DNA of 64,000 bases from Adiantum capillus-veneris. Its lineage: Eukaryota; Streptophyta; Polypodiopsida; Polypodiales; Pteridaceae. The number at the start of each line of letters is the position of its first letter. Position 1 is the first letter of the stretch. The notes beneath the pieces were generated by a model that searched no databases, had not been told where the DNA came from, and worked only from the letters and a program-made list of their open reading frames with translations. Shown piece by piece: positions 22,137 to 32,635 of the stretch. The stretch spans positions 141,902,211 through 141,966,210 of the forward strand of contig CM043966.1 of assembly GCA_014529385.2 (NCBI GenBank), given 5' to 3'. The position numbers and the translations under genes are program-made.

Positions 22137-23560
22137 AAGAGAGAGGTAATGTCATAATAACTAATATCTAATTCTCCTAAATGATTTTCTCATGTTAAAA
22201 TGATCATTTAATATGGGGAAGTGCCAGGGGAGAAAAAGTTAGAATATTGGCTAAGCTGGCAGACCAGCCACAATAGGGATCCAAAGGAGGGAAAGGATCC
22301 AAAGAGGGGTCCATCTGCAAAAGACCAAGGCTCAACAATGGGATTAAAATACCCTAAGGTTCAGCCCATTAAGACTTCCAAAATGCTAAGGTTCCAAAAT
22401 TCAAAGGTTGTGTCCAAAGGTCATCACTAGGGAAATTGGATACTTTGTGTGTGTACCAAAAAAGTCTTCATGCATCCCTACATAGGAGGGGGCGAGCCCT
22501 AGAAGTAGGATATGAGAGAGAAACACATACACACATTCACAAATATCCTTTACACAAGGGGAAAGAGGGACACATGTCGGCTCCCTAGCCCAGATGCCCA
22601 CAAGGTGTACTCAAATCCTATTGGATGGCCATGGAGGTGGACCAATGAGAATTAGGCTAGAGTAAATCTAGTTTAATTAATTTAAAAACACTTAATAAAA
22701 GAACCAATAAGAATTAAGCTCTCTAGAAGACTATTGGACAGTCTCCCAAGGGGTCTAATGAGCATTCAACAGCCCAATGGCGTGCCTGATTCCTATTGGC
22801 CAAGAGACAAAGGGGTCCAATGAGAGTTTAGTAGCATTAATTAATTATCTAAAGCTCTCACAAAAGGGGAAAGGGATACACATGTCAGAAGGCTATCACT
22901 TATGCTGCTTAAATTTCATTGGCTAAGCCTAGCATGGACCAAGGCGGTGTCAGAATGAGCAAATAGCAAGAGGGGTCGACCAAGAGAGAGAGGGGGCTGA
23001 TTTTTGAAAGGAATTATTGTATACACACTCACACTAGTCCATGTGTGGAGTAAGAAGATTCTCTCTCTCTCTCTGTCCTTCTCAAGCTTTAATGGAAAGC
23101 TTATCACCTACTCCAAGCTTGTGAGAAGGGAGGCCTACGCCAAAAACTCTTGGCTTTCTGATGCGAATCCAACCAAGAGCCAAGCTTCAATGCATGCTCA
23201 TCTCCTCTACCATGCTAATTACTTAGCTAAGCTATGCTAATATGAGTGATTATGTGAGGAGATGTATATCTTTCTCGTAAGACTACTCCTTCTTCGTCTC
23301 AATCTCCTCTCATACCCTGCGAGCTCTCACCATCTTCGAAGGTGTGTGAGGTCTTGGGTCTGAGACTGTGAGGGAATTGATGTTGTGTTTAATAAGTGTT
23401 TTGCTTAGTGCTTGAAGTTTCCATCTTCATTGCACTAGCTAGTATTAAAGGAACACAAAGAATTGTATTGTAAAATGTTTCTCTTGATGGGAGAAACCAT
23501 AATACAAAACCTTTTGCAGGGGGACCAGCTCCATGTAAATCCGGTCCTCAACTGTTGTCA
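22137..23560 (+). mobile_element. Polypurine tract and probable 3' LTR of the chromovirus
   Basis: CAAGAGAGAGGTAA at 22136-22149 is followed by TGTCATAATAACT at 22150, a polypurine tract and LTR start some 330 bases after the chromodomain frame. Long non-coding sequence follows, including a CCAAT/ATTGG cluster and a short CT run at 23061-23074. The 3' boundary is approximate because no partner LTR exists in the window. Confidence 0.45.
22618..22924. promoter_or_regulatory. CCAAT/ATTGG cluster in a probable LTR
   Basis: Eight CCAAT or ATTGG pentamers in about 305 bases (22620, 22642, 22704, 22733, 22774, 22795, 22817, 22918), several in repeated contexts (ACCAATGAGAATTA, ACCAATAAGAATTA, TCCAATGAGAG). 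They fit an enhancer-like repeated U3 segment. CCAAT is the known NF-Y box; use here is inferred. Confidence 0.45.
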
Positions 23561-24614
23561 ATAGCTTAATTTCTCTCTTTTGAAGTATTGTTCATGCTAT
23601 CTAACTAGGTGTTATAGTTTTTGTTGCTCTCTCCACCCAAGCACTCCAGTGTATTTTTTTAAAACACCGACCTTGAAATATCATTCAATTTTTTGGCAAG
23701 CAAAATATTTTAAAATTAAATTTATCATTTTTTCAATAAAAAAATCATTTAGACCTTAATTGGTCATTTTTTTCAATATCACATGTAAGGATAAAAGGAA
23801 CATCTCTAACAAATTTCTATATAATTGAAAGAAGTGAGTAGTGCCATCTAGACTTTTCAAATAAGTATCAATGTCACAACACACCTTATATGCACTAGGG
23901 TTTTGCTAGGAGACAACATCTTGTTGAGTAGGGTACCGGTATTTGAAATCTAGATGAAAACTAAATGAGGAAGTGTGAAGATCTCAGACCTACATAAAAT
24001 CTAGTCAATCAAACCTACTTGGCCCTCAATCTCCCTTACCATCAAGTTCTTTAGTGGGCATATCTTTGGCAACTAGCTACACCAAAATACAAAATCTTAT
24101 AGCAAATTTTGGTGAAAAACATCTTAAGGTCTATACCAATGAGAGCCAAAAAAAAGCTCAAAATTTTCAAGATTTGCCAAATTGGCGATTTTTAGCCCAA
24201 AAAAGAAAAACACTGAAGCACTCTTGTTATTCTCATTAGGAATCTATTCTAATGAAAGCTCACTATGTTCATGCTATTTTCCGCTACACACAAGTTACTA
24301 GGCCATTAAATGTTATGAAATGTGTTGTCTAGTATACTTAGTAGGGAATAAATACTTTTCTTGTCAAACAACAGATTAAGATGAGTTTTTAGCACCATAT
24401 GATGAGGTACTCCATGTAGAGTTGTGGAGCATGCAAGGACAACTTGCTCATAGAGGTTTCCTATCTTCTTGGCAAGCTTCAATTCCACTTGAGGAAATTG
24501 GAATTTTACTGCACTAATATGTTCAATACTTTCTTAAGTGGCTCTTTGATTATCCTAGGTATGAGCATAACCGAACCATAGAAAGTGAATCTGGAAAGTT
24601 CCATGCAGATTGGC
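23561..24614. other. No gene seen; AT-rich non-coding
   Basis: Poly-A/T-rich. TTGCCAAATTGGCGATTTTTAG near 24175 resembles AGCCAAATTGGCCGATTTTT near 40,430, downstream of element E, a hint of shared LTR-derived sequence. Confidence 0.3.
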
Positions 24615-25345
24615 GCAGGAACATGTATTGCGATTGTAGCATTTTTGGCAGGAACTGATACAACTTGGTCCATAGTGATTCTAAAGCTCCAACTATATAC
24701 TTTTAGTGGAAAAGTTGACACAAAAACTCAACCAAATCCAAGAAATTGGGCCAAAACACAAAGAACCTTGGAGATAGACTAAAATTGGGGATTTTTTACT
24801 TTTTTGTATCCAAATTCAAAAAGAAGTGAAAATCTGACTTCTACATGGTCTGGATATACAAGTGACAAAATCTCATGTCCAGATGCAGTGGAACATGGAT
24901 CGTGATCCATGACCCCCTTGACACTGAGATTTGACCAGTGAGAAGTTGATACCATTTGGATCAATTATTGTGCAGGTCTTCATAGCAAAACACCACAAAA
25001 AGTTGACTAAAACACCCAAAAACAAGTTGTAAGTCAAAAAACCGCAAACAGACACAAAATTTGATCTTTGTCAATATTCAAATTCAAAAAGAAGTGGATA
25101 GGTGAACCCCACATACTTCAAGTAATCATCTGACCAAGTTTTGGGTCCAAACCTGGAGGAACAATGGATCGCGATCCATGACCCCCTGCTAGATTTTGGG
25201 ACTGGAACTTCACAGATTGGTAGGTTAGGCCAAAAATACCATATTACCTCTGGAATTTAAGGAAGTGACCACCATTGCGATAGTGAGGTGATACTTGACA
25301 ATGGGATGGGAATAGCCATCACTACAAAAGGAATCTAGGAGAAGT
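24615..25345 (+). repeat. Array of about 270-bp repeats cored by ATGGATCGCGATCCAT
   Basis: A 16-bp perfect palindrome at 25164-25179 recurs with one change (ATGGATCGTGATCCAT) at 24895-24910 and in degraded form (ATGTATTGCGATTGTA) at 24623-24638, spaced 269-272 bp. Both better copies are followed by GACCCCCT. The sequence between is related as well: CAAATTCAAAAAGAAGTG is identical at 24811 and 25079 (268 bp apart), and AAGTTGACNNAAAACNC occurs in both units. So these are divergent tandem units, about 2.5 in number, ending just before a gypsy protease fragment. Confidence 0.75.
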
Positions 25346-25680
25346 GGAGAAGACCAGCTCTCAAAAAAATGCGCATGAGATTGCAATTAGTGGACAGATA
25401 TTTGGAAGACCCTTGGGAATGTTGGAACAAGTGATAGTATCCTTATGCGGGATAGAATACAAACACACCATTGTATAGGTAGATTTTGGAGAAGACAACA
25501 ACTTTGAAGTTATGTTGGGACGACCGTTATGTGTCAACTTAAAATGATTCAAGATTGGGGCTATGACCATCTCTATGTACGACACAAGGGAGTTATCACC
25601 AAGGATCATAGTTACAAGGACATCAAACAAACTTCGATAGAAGACTTTGTTGTAACTACGGATGACGGAATGTAATTACA
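25345..25680 (+). pseudogene. Ty3/gypsy protease fragment
   Basis: Codons in two + frames read as the C-terminal half of a retrotransposon aspartic protease region: EIAISGQIFGRPLGMLEQVI, IVSLCGIEYKHTIV, VDFGEDNNFEVMLGRPLCVN (the strand with L-G-R-P typical after the flap), then MIQDWGYDHLYVRHKGVITK, DHSYKDIKQTSIEDFVV. The active-site D-S/T-G triplet was not found. It lies directly after the palindrome array and is cut before any RT. It could be the gag-protease end of the element whose RT starts at 28.2 kb, with an insertion between. Confidence 0.6.
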
Positions 25681-26224
25681 TGCCTGGCTAGTGAAAGATG
25701 CTCACATTGTCATATGAAGCTCTACTTCCATGATGGGAAAAATAGCAACGGGATGCATATAAAGTTTATTTGAATCCTATATGATTATCTGGCAGCAATA
25801 AGGGCTTGATAACAAGCAGGTTAAATGCTAAATGTATGCCAGATGTGGATTTAAGGGGCCAAAGCCTATGTTTTTTATGCTAAAAGTGGGTATATCTAAA
25901 GTCACAAACAATGGGATTTTATGGATTTGAATTGTAGTGCTCAAGGTGCTCTATGGGCTTGTCTTTACGGCTCATCAATTGGAGCTACAATGAAGAAGTA
26001 ATGCCAGTTTGAAGTTGGGGTTAATTGTTGATCTGTACCGGATTGGGCAATTGCATATGTGGGATCCGAGAAGAAGTGAATGCATGGGCCTGAAGTGCTC
26101 ACTTTGTGATCGGAGCTCTGGTGGCCAAGATATTGACAGTTTAAGTTTTGTCGAGGGCCAATTCCGTACCACTTTGGTCACCTCGGTTAGAATGCCATCT
26201 CTTGTAGTACACTAATGGTGGTGA
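25681..26224. other. No intact gene; probably the degraded start of the PPR relic
   Basis: Short pieces near 26,060-26,200 could be earlier PPR repeats in shifted frames, but none is clear enough to call. Confidence 0.3.
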
Positions 26225-26604
26225 ATGTCGGGATGGAAAACTATGCTTGGCACTGCTTTGATTGACATGTATACCAAGTGTCAAGCTCTCACAAAAGGAA
26301 AGGAGACTCTTGAGAGTCTTTCCATCCGTAATGTTTTCTCTTGGACAGCTCTAATTGTAGAATATGGACATCAAGAGAAAAGTGAGGATACTCTTCGTTG
26401 TTTTGAACGTATGCAGCAAGAGGGACACTCTCCAAATGAAGTTACATATGCTTGCATTTTGAAAGCTTGTGGAAAGATAAAAGAGATTGAGAAGGGTGAA
26501 CAAATCCACGATGAGATCCTTACACAAGGTTTATTGCAACATAACATTGTGCTTGGCACTGCATTGGTGGGCATGTATGCTAAATGTGGTGCATTACAAG
26601 GGCC
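26225..26604 (+). pseudogene. Pentatricopeptide repeat (PPR, PLS-type) gene fragment
   Basis: Truncated PPR protein. About three and a half repeats are seen: GTALIDMYTKCQALTKGKET, then SIRNVFSWTALIVEYGHQEK, then RCFERMQQEGHSPNEVTYAC with ILKACGKIKEIEKGEQIHDE, then GTALVGMYAKCGALQ. The alternating 31-36-residue spacing and motifs such as NVFSWTALI and MYAKCGAL mark the PLS subfamily of plant PPR proteins, which bind organellar RNA and often direct C-to-U editing in chloroplasts and mitochondria. After CGALQ the frame enters unrelated sequence (GPCKWPPMGWPPN) and stops, so E/DYW domains and the start are missing. It may be a gene fragment carried or broken by repeats. Confidence 0.85.
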
Positions 26605-27080
26605 ATGTAAATGGCCGCCCATGGGATGGCCACCCAATTAAGAAAGAGTTTTTTGAGTGTGTGTAAAAAGAGGAAGAAACAAAGCATGGCGCGCAAGCAG
26701 TGAACATAGAAGGAGACGAGCTCGCACAAGCCGCCACGATCATCGATCAAGACCAACATTGCAGCTAAAAATGATGAGGGTCTCCTGGCGCCATTCGGCA
26801 TCAGCGGCACCAACTTTTGTGCTCGTCCCAGACCCGCTTTCCATGTTGTCATGCTGCCATGACAAGCCTAAAAATAGAAGAGTGAGGGAGAGATATTTTG
26901 GAGGCAATAAACGAGGGTAATAGAAGAGGGGGTTGTTATTGCGTGAATGGGGAGGAGAGGTAGCTTGAGAAGAAGGAAGCAAGGAGTCGGAGAGGAGCTA
27001 AGAAGCAACTCTCTCTCTCTTGCTCTTGAAGCTTAGCAAAGAGATTGAAGGAAGATAAGAAAGAGGTCAAAGCTAAGCAA

Positions 27081-27084
<4 letters not shown>
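26605..27084. other. No gene seen
   Basis: Begins with GGCCATGTAAATGGCC, a near-palindrome at the point where PPR similarity stops. Otherwise non-coding, purine-rich towards the CT tract. Confidence 0.35.

Positions 27085-27166
<82 letters not shown>
27085..27166 (+). repeat. (CT)n microsatellite with a GC run
   Basis: TC repeat 27085-27158 followed by GCGCGCGC to 27166. Confidence 0.97.
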
Positions 27167-28247
27167 ACGAAGAGGAAGCCATATCTGATCAAGAGTATAA
27201 GCAGTAAGAGACAGATTTGGAAATACAGGGGAAAAATTTGTGAGCAAATCATCATAATTAGCCTTATGTTCATCAACACCGATCACCGGTGACCATTTTG
27301 AATCAGTGCAGGCTAAATTAATTTGGCCTAGGTTTTGTAAACGGGAGCTTAAACTCCTTAATATACAATTAATCAGCTTAAAGGTGTTGTTAACAGCACC
27401 ACCTTAGCAATTGTGCATCTACTTTTGTCAACATTTTTTAAATTATGTTGATTTGTTACTCCGCTCTCATTTCGGAGAGGATATTAGGCACTTGTGCGGT
27501 GTGGTACATCTGTTCCCTCTCTCTTGTTCCACAGCTAGCAGCCCGACGTTGACCCAGCTCACCTTTCAAAACCTTAAATTCCCAACAACGTTTGGGATCA
27601 TTGCATCCTAGAGGGTGCAATAGAAGATGAACACTACATGAAGGAACCATTCCCAAAGGATTTATTTGAACCCTTTTGATACTGGTGACTCTTGATGTAT
27701 GCGTAAATGAGGTAATCAACACCAAATTTTTCAACAAATATGGCTATGATATTAGACTCTTTCTAGTGGTTTTGGCATTCCAAGAAATTGAAAACCTTTC
27801 AAAAACTACTAGAACAGAATTGGTAAGCGACTGTAAATGGATAGTAGACAAAGTTTCTATATGTGACCTTTCACATAACGATGAAGACAAATACTACGAT
27901 TCGAGGAGCAAGGAATTACAAAACCATATAGAAGACAAACTTTGAGCAAACTCTTGGATGATTTAGAACACAAAATTGTGAAAGAGAGGATGAGCCAATT
28001 TTCTATGAGTTTTCTAACCAAAAAAAGCAAAGACAAAAGAGATATCAGAGAAAACGAACGAAGAAACAACAAAACAAAATTGAGAAAAAAATACCAAAAT
28101 TAACGACCAAAATGCAATTTCTTATGCTCGTGGGAGCAGATAATTGTGTTTGAGATAAAATAACACAAAAACAATTGAAATTGATAAGTTTTTGAGCAAA
28201 GTTAAAAAAAAAAGAGAAAGAAACAACCAAAAAACAAAATCGTAAAG
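27167..28247. other. No identified gene; possible gag remnant of element D
   Basis: An 89-codon + frame at 27676-27945 (NKYGYDIRLFLVVLAFQEIE, then SDCKWIVDKVSICDLSHNDE) has protein-like composition but no recognised domain. The following 28,000-28,240 stretch is A-rich and encodes Lys-rich codons leading into element D. Confidence 0.3.
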
Positions 28248-29497
28248 TTGCCAAAAATGCCCAAAACAGAACGCAAGAGTGAATACCAGGAATTAAAACA
28301 AACATTGAAGGGGGTTTGGACTACAAAAATGGAAACTAAGGGGGAGTCTAACTTGGAAAAATTTGATGCACCCTCTCATTACAAGAATACAATTCATGAT
28401 CGACAAATTGTGGTAGAACAACTGATAAGAGAGCCGAAAGAACCGAGGACATCGTATGATGGACCCGAGAACACAAAGATGATAGATTTGGTAAAACGAG
28501 GAGAAGAACCAAAACCAGATTACATAGCTACAGACTTTACTGAGGAAGAGGAACAAGTATTGATAGCTACCCTCAAACAATACAAAGATGTATTTGCCTG
28601 GTCATACAAGGATCTTAAAGGGTAAGATCCTAGTATTTACTAACACACGATACCTCTAAAAAAAGATGTAAAACTGCGTTGACAACATCCATACACATAC
28701 AATCAAACTTTTGCAGAGAAGATTAAGGAAGAGATAGACAAACTAAAGGAGGTAGAGTTTGTCTACGAGATCAAACATACGGAGTGGGTGTCACCAATTT
28801 TCATGGTGCCCAAAAAGAACGGAAAATTATGAGTGTGTGTAAATCTCAAGCAAGTCAATGCTTCTACAATTAGAGACAACTATCCCTTACCCATTACTGA
28901 TCATGTGATAGAAAGAGTTGCTAGGAAGGAATCTTACAGATTTTGAGATGGATTTTCAGGCTAAAATAAACTCACGATCAAGCCGGAGGGTCAACACAAA
29001 AATTGCCTTTGCTATGAAAAGGGCATTTTTGTGTATCGGGTAATGCCATTTGGTCTAACCAATGTGTCAGCCACATTTCAAAGGTGATGAGTCATGCATT
29101 CAAGGAATATTTAAGACAATTCTTAGAGATTTATATGGATGACTTGTGTGTGCATTCTCTCAAGAGTGACATCGTCAAGCACCTAAAGAAAGTCTTTGAG
29201 AAATGCAGGACATATTGTATTTGCCTAAACCCTAAAAAGTGTGTTTTCATGATAAGACAATGCAAGATTATGGGATATATTGTGTCCAAAAAGGGTATTT
29301 ATTTTTATCTTAAAAAGATAGAAGTGATTGTTGCCCTTCCACGACCAACAAAAATAGAGAGGTATAAGCCTTCATGGGCCATTGTGGGTATTATCATAGA
29401 TTCATTTACATATATGCGATCATTGAAAAATCTCTCTTCACACTCATTACTAAGTTTGAGTGGAATGAGGAGTGTGAGAAAGCTTTTCAACCATTGA
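28248..29497 (+). pseudogene. Ty3/gypsy reverse transcriptase, element D
   Basis: Pol start of element D. The 28248-28625 frame is the linker before RT and ends in the EYKDVFAWSY-type entrance (here QYKDVFAWSYKDLKG). RT proper then reads through stops and shifts: NQTFAEKIKEEIDKLKEVEF, TEWVSPIFMVPKKNGKL, VNLKQVNASTIRDNYPLPIT, and GIFVYRVMPFGLTNVSATFQ. The 29084-29497 frame holds the catalytic YMDD at 29132-29143 and the thumb (CLNPKKCVFMIRQCKIMGYI). Interruptions are mostly single nonsense codons. The family is shared with element E, judged by the integrase sequences. Confidence 0.88.
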
Positions 29498-29960
29498 AAC
29501 AACAATTTATCTCTACTCCAATCTTGAAGGCTCCTAACTAGAACAACATCTTTCATGTCCATGTTGATGCATTGGCTTACACTATTGGCTGTATCTTGAC
29601 TCAATCCAGAGATAACAATATAGATTTCCCAATCTATTACTCCAACAGACATCTAAAAAGCGTGGAGTAAAATTACACCACCACAAAAAGAGAGGGCTTG
29701 TGAATGATCTACTCTGGTAAAAATTTTATACATTACCTACTCACGAACAAATTTGTGTTCTTCGTGGACAATCATGCAATAAACCTTGCAATACATGTTG
29801 CGTTGTTTGATGGTTCCTAGTATTCCTCGATTTTGGTTTCATGGTGGTGGTAAAAAAAGGAACTACACATCAAAGAGAAAACATTTGTCGTGAATGCTAC
29901 ATGGGGAAGCTCATATAGGGGTTGAAGATGATTTGCCAGATATTTAGAGTCTTCAACATC
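29455..29960 (+). pseudogene. RNase H, element D
   Basis: RNase H of element D in shifting frames: FEWNEECEKAFQPLKQQFIS, STPILKAPN, FHVHVDALAYTIGCILTQSR (first catalytic Asp), FPIYYSNRHLKSVE, TTTKREGL and FIHYLLTNKFVFFVDNHAIN (a later catalytic Asp). After about 29800 the connection towards integrase is badly decayed. Confidence 0.78.
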
Positions 29961-30088
29961 CAGATGGTACCAAGGTGGAGTCAACACATCATACTTTTTC
30001 TCACCATAGGTTCACTGCAGATCGAGAAACAGCCGTCAATCATTGAGCAATCTTTCGACCTAGTATTGATTGCAAGACGGTTATATAA

Positions 30089-30660
30089 ATGAGGACAAGA
30101 TGGCATACTCAGGTTATGCATCAAGCCGTGCAAAAAACGATATTTATCTGCAACAAGATTGATGCTACAAGGGGATATTGGTTCAACATGCAAAAACACA
30201 TACACGACTATGTTCGTTCATATAATGTTTGCGCAATCAAAAGGCTAATCAAGCATGCTACATTGTTCAAGATTGCAATAACACCCAAATGGGCAAAGTA
30301 CCTAGTGGAGTACTTTGAACAAGGACTTGTACCAAAAAGCATGAGCAGAACCAGAGTACGATCGATTCAACACAAAGACAAAAATTATGCTATATTTGAA
30401 ATACAACTTTATCAGAGAGAGATGGATAACAACTTAAGAATTTGTACTATAGAAATAGAGTACTTGCCCATACTTGAGCCAGCTCATGTTGGTCCAGTAG
30501 GAGAACACGGTTTGGTGAAAAAGCCGTAAAAGCGATACTCTTAGCAAAAATTTGGTGGCCTACTCTATTTATAAATGCATAAAATTATGTGAAACATTGT
30601 GACCCATGCAAACGTACTAAAGTACTAGCACAAAGAAATGACATGCCGCTAAGACCAATG
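30089..30660 (+). pseudogene. Integrase zinc region of element D, apparently duplicated
   Basis: The 30089-30529 frame contains two modules that each resemble the integrase N-terminal zinc fold. Module 1 (about 30105-30245): HTQVMHQAVQK, then RGYWFNMQKHIHDYVRSYNV ending in Cys, matching the pattern of aromatic-W plus a helix followed by CxxC. A linker (TPKWAKYLVEYFEQGLVPKS) follows. Module 2 (about 30395-30640): FEIQLYQREMDNNLRICTIE, YLPILEPAHVGPVGEHG and, after TAA at 30527, FGGLLYL with CDPCKRTK-like codons. Zinc ligands are partly lost in both. Element E has only the second module. Duplication is inferred from pattern, not alignment. Confidence 0.6.
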
Positions 30661-31201
30661 ATGGGAGCACGTGATTTTGCCAAGTGGGGATTAGACTTTG
30701 TGGTGCCTACATGCTCAATACATTATAGTGGCAACGGATTATCTGACCAAGTGGGTTGAGGCTAAGGCAACCCAACGGAATGATGCACGCACCACATCAC
30801 AATTCTTGTACAAGAACGTTTTTATGCGCTATGGCCTTCCAATTGAAATTGTGCGTGATCGAGGCGCGCATTTCCTCAATGACATGATGAATTCTTGTTG
30901 CATGAATTTATGATCATTCATTCTAAATCGGCTCCATATCACCCTCAAGCTAATGGAAAGGTTGAGAGTACCAGCAAAGTTTTGTGTACAATACTCACAA
31001 AGATTGTCAATGAATCTAGGATGGATTGGGAACTGAAGCTACATTCAACCATATGGGCGTATTGTGTAGCATATAAAACACCACAAAATACAACTCCTTT
31101 CGATCAACTTAGTGTTTGGAATAAATACTATAATGTTGGTAGAGTTCTTGATTCCTACACTACGTGTAGCTCAAAACTTGGAGTGGACGAGACATGAACA
31201 G
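30661..31201 (+). pseudogene. Integrase core, element D, cut by an LTR
   Basis: Catalytic core of the element D integrase: GARDFAKWGLDFV (first Asp), HAQYIIVATDYLTKWVEAKA, NVFMRYGLPIEIVRDRGAHF (second Asp), SAPYHPQANGKVESTSKVLC (Glu), MDWELKLHSTIWAYCVAYKT and, after a frame change, LVEFLIPTLRVAQNLEWTRH. Similarity stops at 31,200, two bases before the TGTTGACG start of an LTR, in the segment that reads EWTGHK in element E. Element D was therefore interrupted by a younger insertion. Its own integrase tail and 3' LTR are not seen in this window. Confidence 0.88.
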
Positions 31202-31327
31202 TGTTGACGTTGGAATACAGAAGAAGTTCCCCAATAGATTGTACCATTATTTTTAAGCGGAATGATACCTTTTGTAATATTTGAGCAGCCATTAGACTTT
31301 GTGGGAATGAGCCTCTATGGAGGAATG

Positions 31328-31335
31328 TATATAAG
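31328..31335 (+). promoter_or_regulatory. TATA box of the 31.2-kb LTR
   Basis: TATATAAG, 126 bases into the LTR and about 70 bases before the GA tract; consistent with a U3 promoter. Confidence 0.5.
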
Positions 31336-31401
31336 TCAATTTTTGTAACCCTAAACACAACTTCTAAATTAATCACATCTGGTTATCACTGTGCGTAGTG
31401 T

Positions 31402-31503
<102 letters not shown>

Positions 31504-32123
31504 TTTCATCTCTTCTCTACACGTGATATGGAAGGTCCATTGCTAAAGCAACACCACCATTGTGTTAGCAAAGGTGAGGGCTTCCATTCAACGCCAAGAG
31601 TGTGTGATTCCAACTACGACGCGAAATGAGCTCCTACGAGCTTCCGGGTGAGTTTTCTTGCAAACCAGGTGTCCGCTTGGTGAGTTCTTTGCACCTATGG
31701 GTTCATGATGAGCAGGACTACACATTAGGATCATATGCCACGAAAAATGGTAGCCTTTATTTTGCTACTTGTCTTTATACGCGATTGTCGCAATAGTTGG
31801 AGGTTGGTTATCAAGTCACTGTCCATAGGGTATTGATCTCATGATAAGGAGAGTATATTTGGTGAGTTTCGTGACATTTTGAATGCATTTGGCCTAGATT
31901 TTAACAGCATTAGCATCATAGGCTAGATTGCTTTCACTAGTACGTAAGAACACTTGGATTCGATTTCCTTGATTAGAGATTGTCTTAGAAGGTCAAGAAG
32001 TAGTTTCACACCCATCTTCTTGTTTCCATGCGCCTACGGGCTAAGCTTCACCCTCGGCCGACATAGAGTTGTTGGTTCTATTCTCGCTATGCTAGCATCC
32101 TCTTGCGGCGTAATTGCCAACAT

Positions 32124-32143
32124 TGAAGCCGCTGCTGGGGAAC
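32124..32143 (+). promoter_or_regulatory. Candidate primer-binding site (tRNA-Asp-like)
   Basis: TGAAGCCGCTGCTGGGGAAC lies one base after the LTR's terminal CA. It matches 16 of 20 positions of the TGGCGCCGTTGCCGGGGAAC type used by plant Athila/Tat-like elements, as I remember that sequence. Four substitutions make it a degraded copy. Confidence 0.55.
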
Positions 32144-32635
32144 AAAGCCCTAGGTAGGTGACCTTAGACTAATCCGATGAGGTGAAGTTCCTCTGGTGCG
32201 CCAGAGTATTCTTTCTATCTTAGTTTAGTTAGGACCTATAGAGAGGAAGCGTGTGTCTTGACTTGGTCACCCGTGTTGATGGTTTTAGTTTAGAATTGTA
32301 TTGGTTTGGGAGATTGAGTGGTTGAAGAGGTGATAAAAGCATTGGATAGTCCATGTGTTTCAGTTAAGTGCTTATCTACTCACAATTGCAAAAGCCAGTT
32401 TTTTATATCTAAGAGTAGCTTTGCGAGGTGAATTGATCTTGATCTAGAGCTGTCCATCAATGAAAATTTTCTCGAGTTGATTGGTTGCATTGAAATCTTG
32501 AAAAGAGAGTGATTCTTAGTTGAAACAGTGCAAAACAAGGTTCATAATTTTTTTTTGCATGACTGAGGATTGTTGAGGGCATAAGAAGGCATCAGAAAGG
32601 GCCCAACATATCAAAATTTGAATTCTGCAAGGTTA
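32144..32635. other. Non-coding internal region between PBS and palindrome array
   Basis: No gene seen. This is where a gypsy 5' untranslated leader would lie. Confidence 0.35.

Noticed and set aside
26371-26637. Minus-strand ORF opposite the PPR fragment
   Set aside because: Antisense shadow of the PPR codons, with no independent features.
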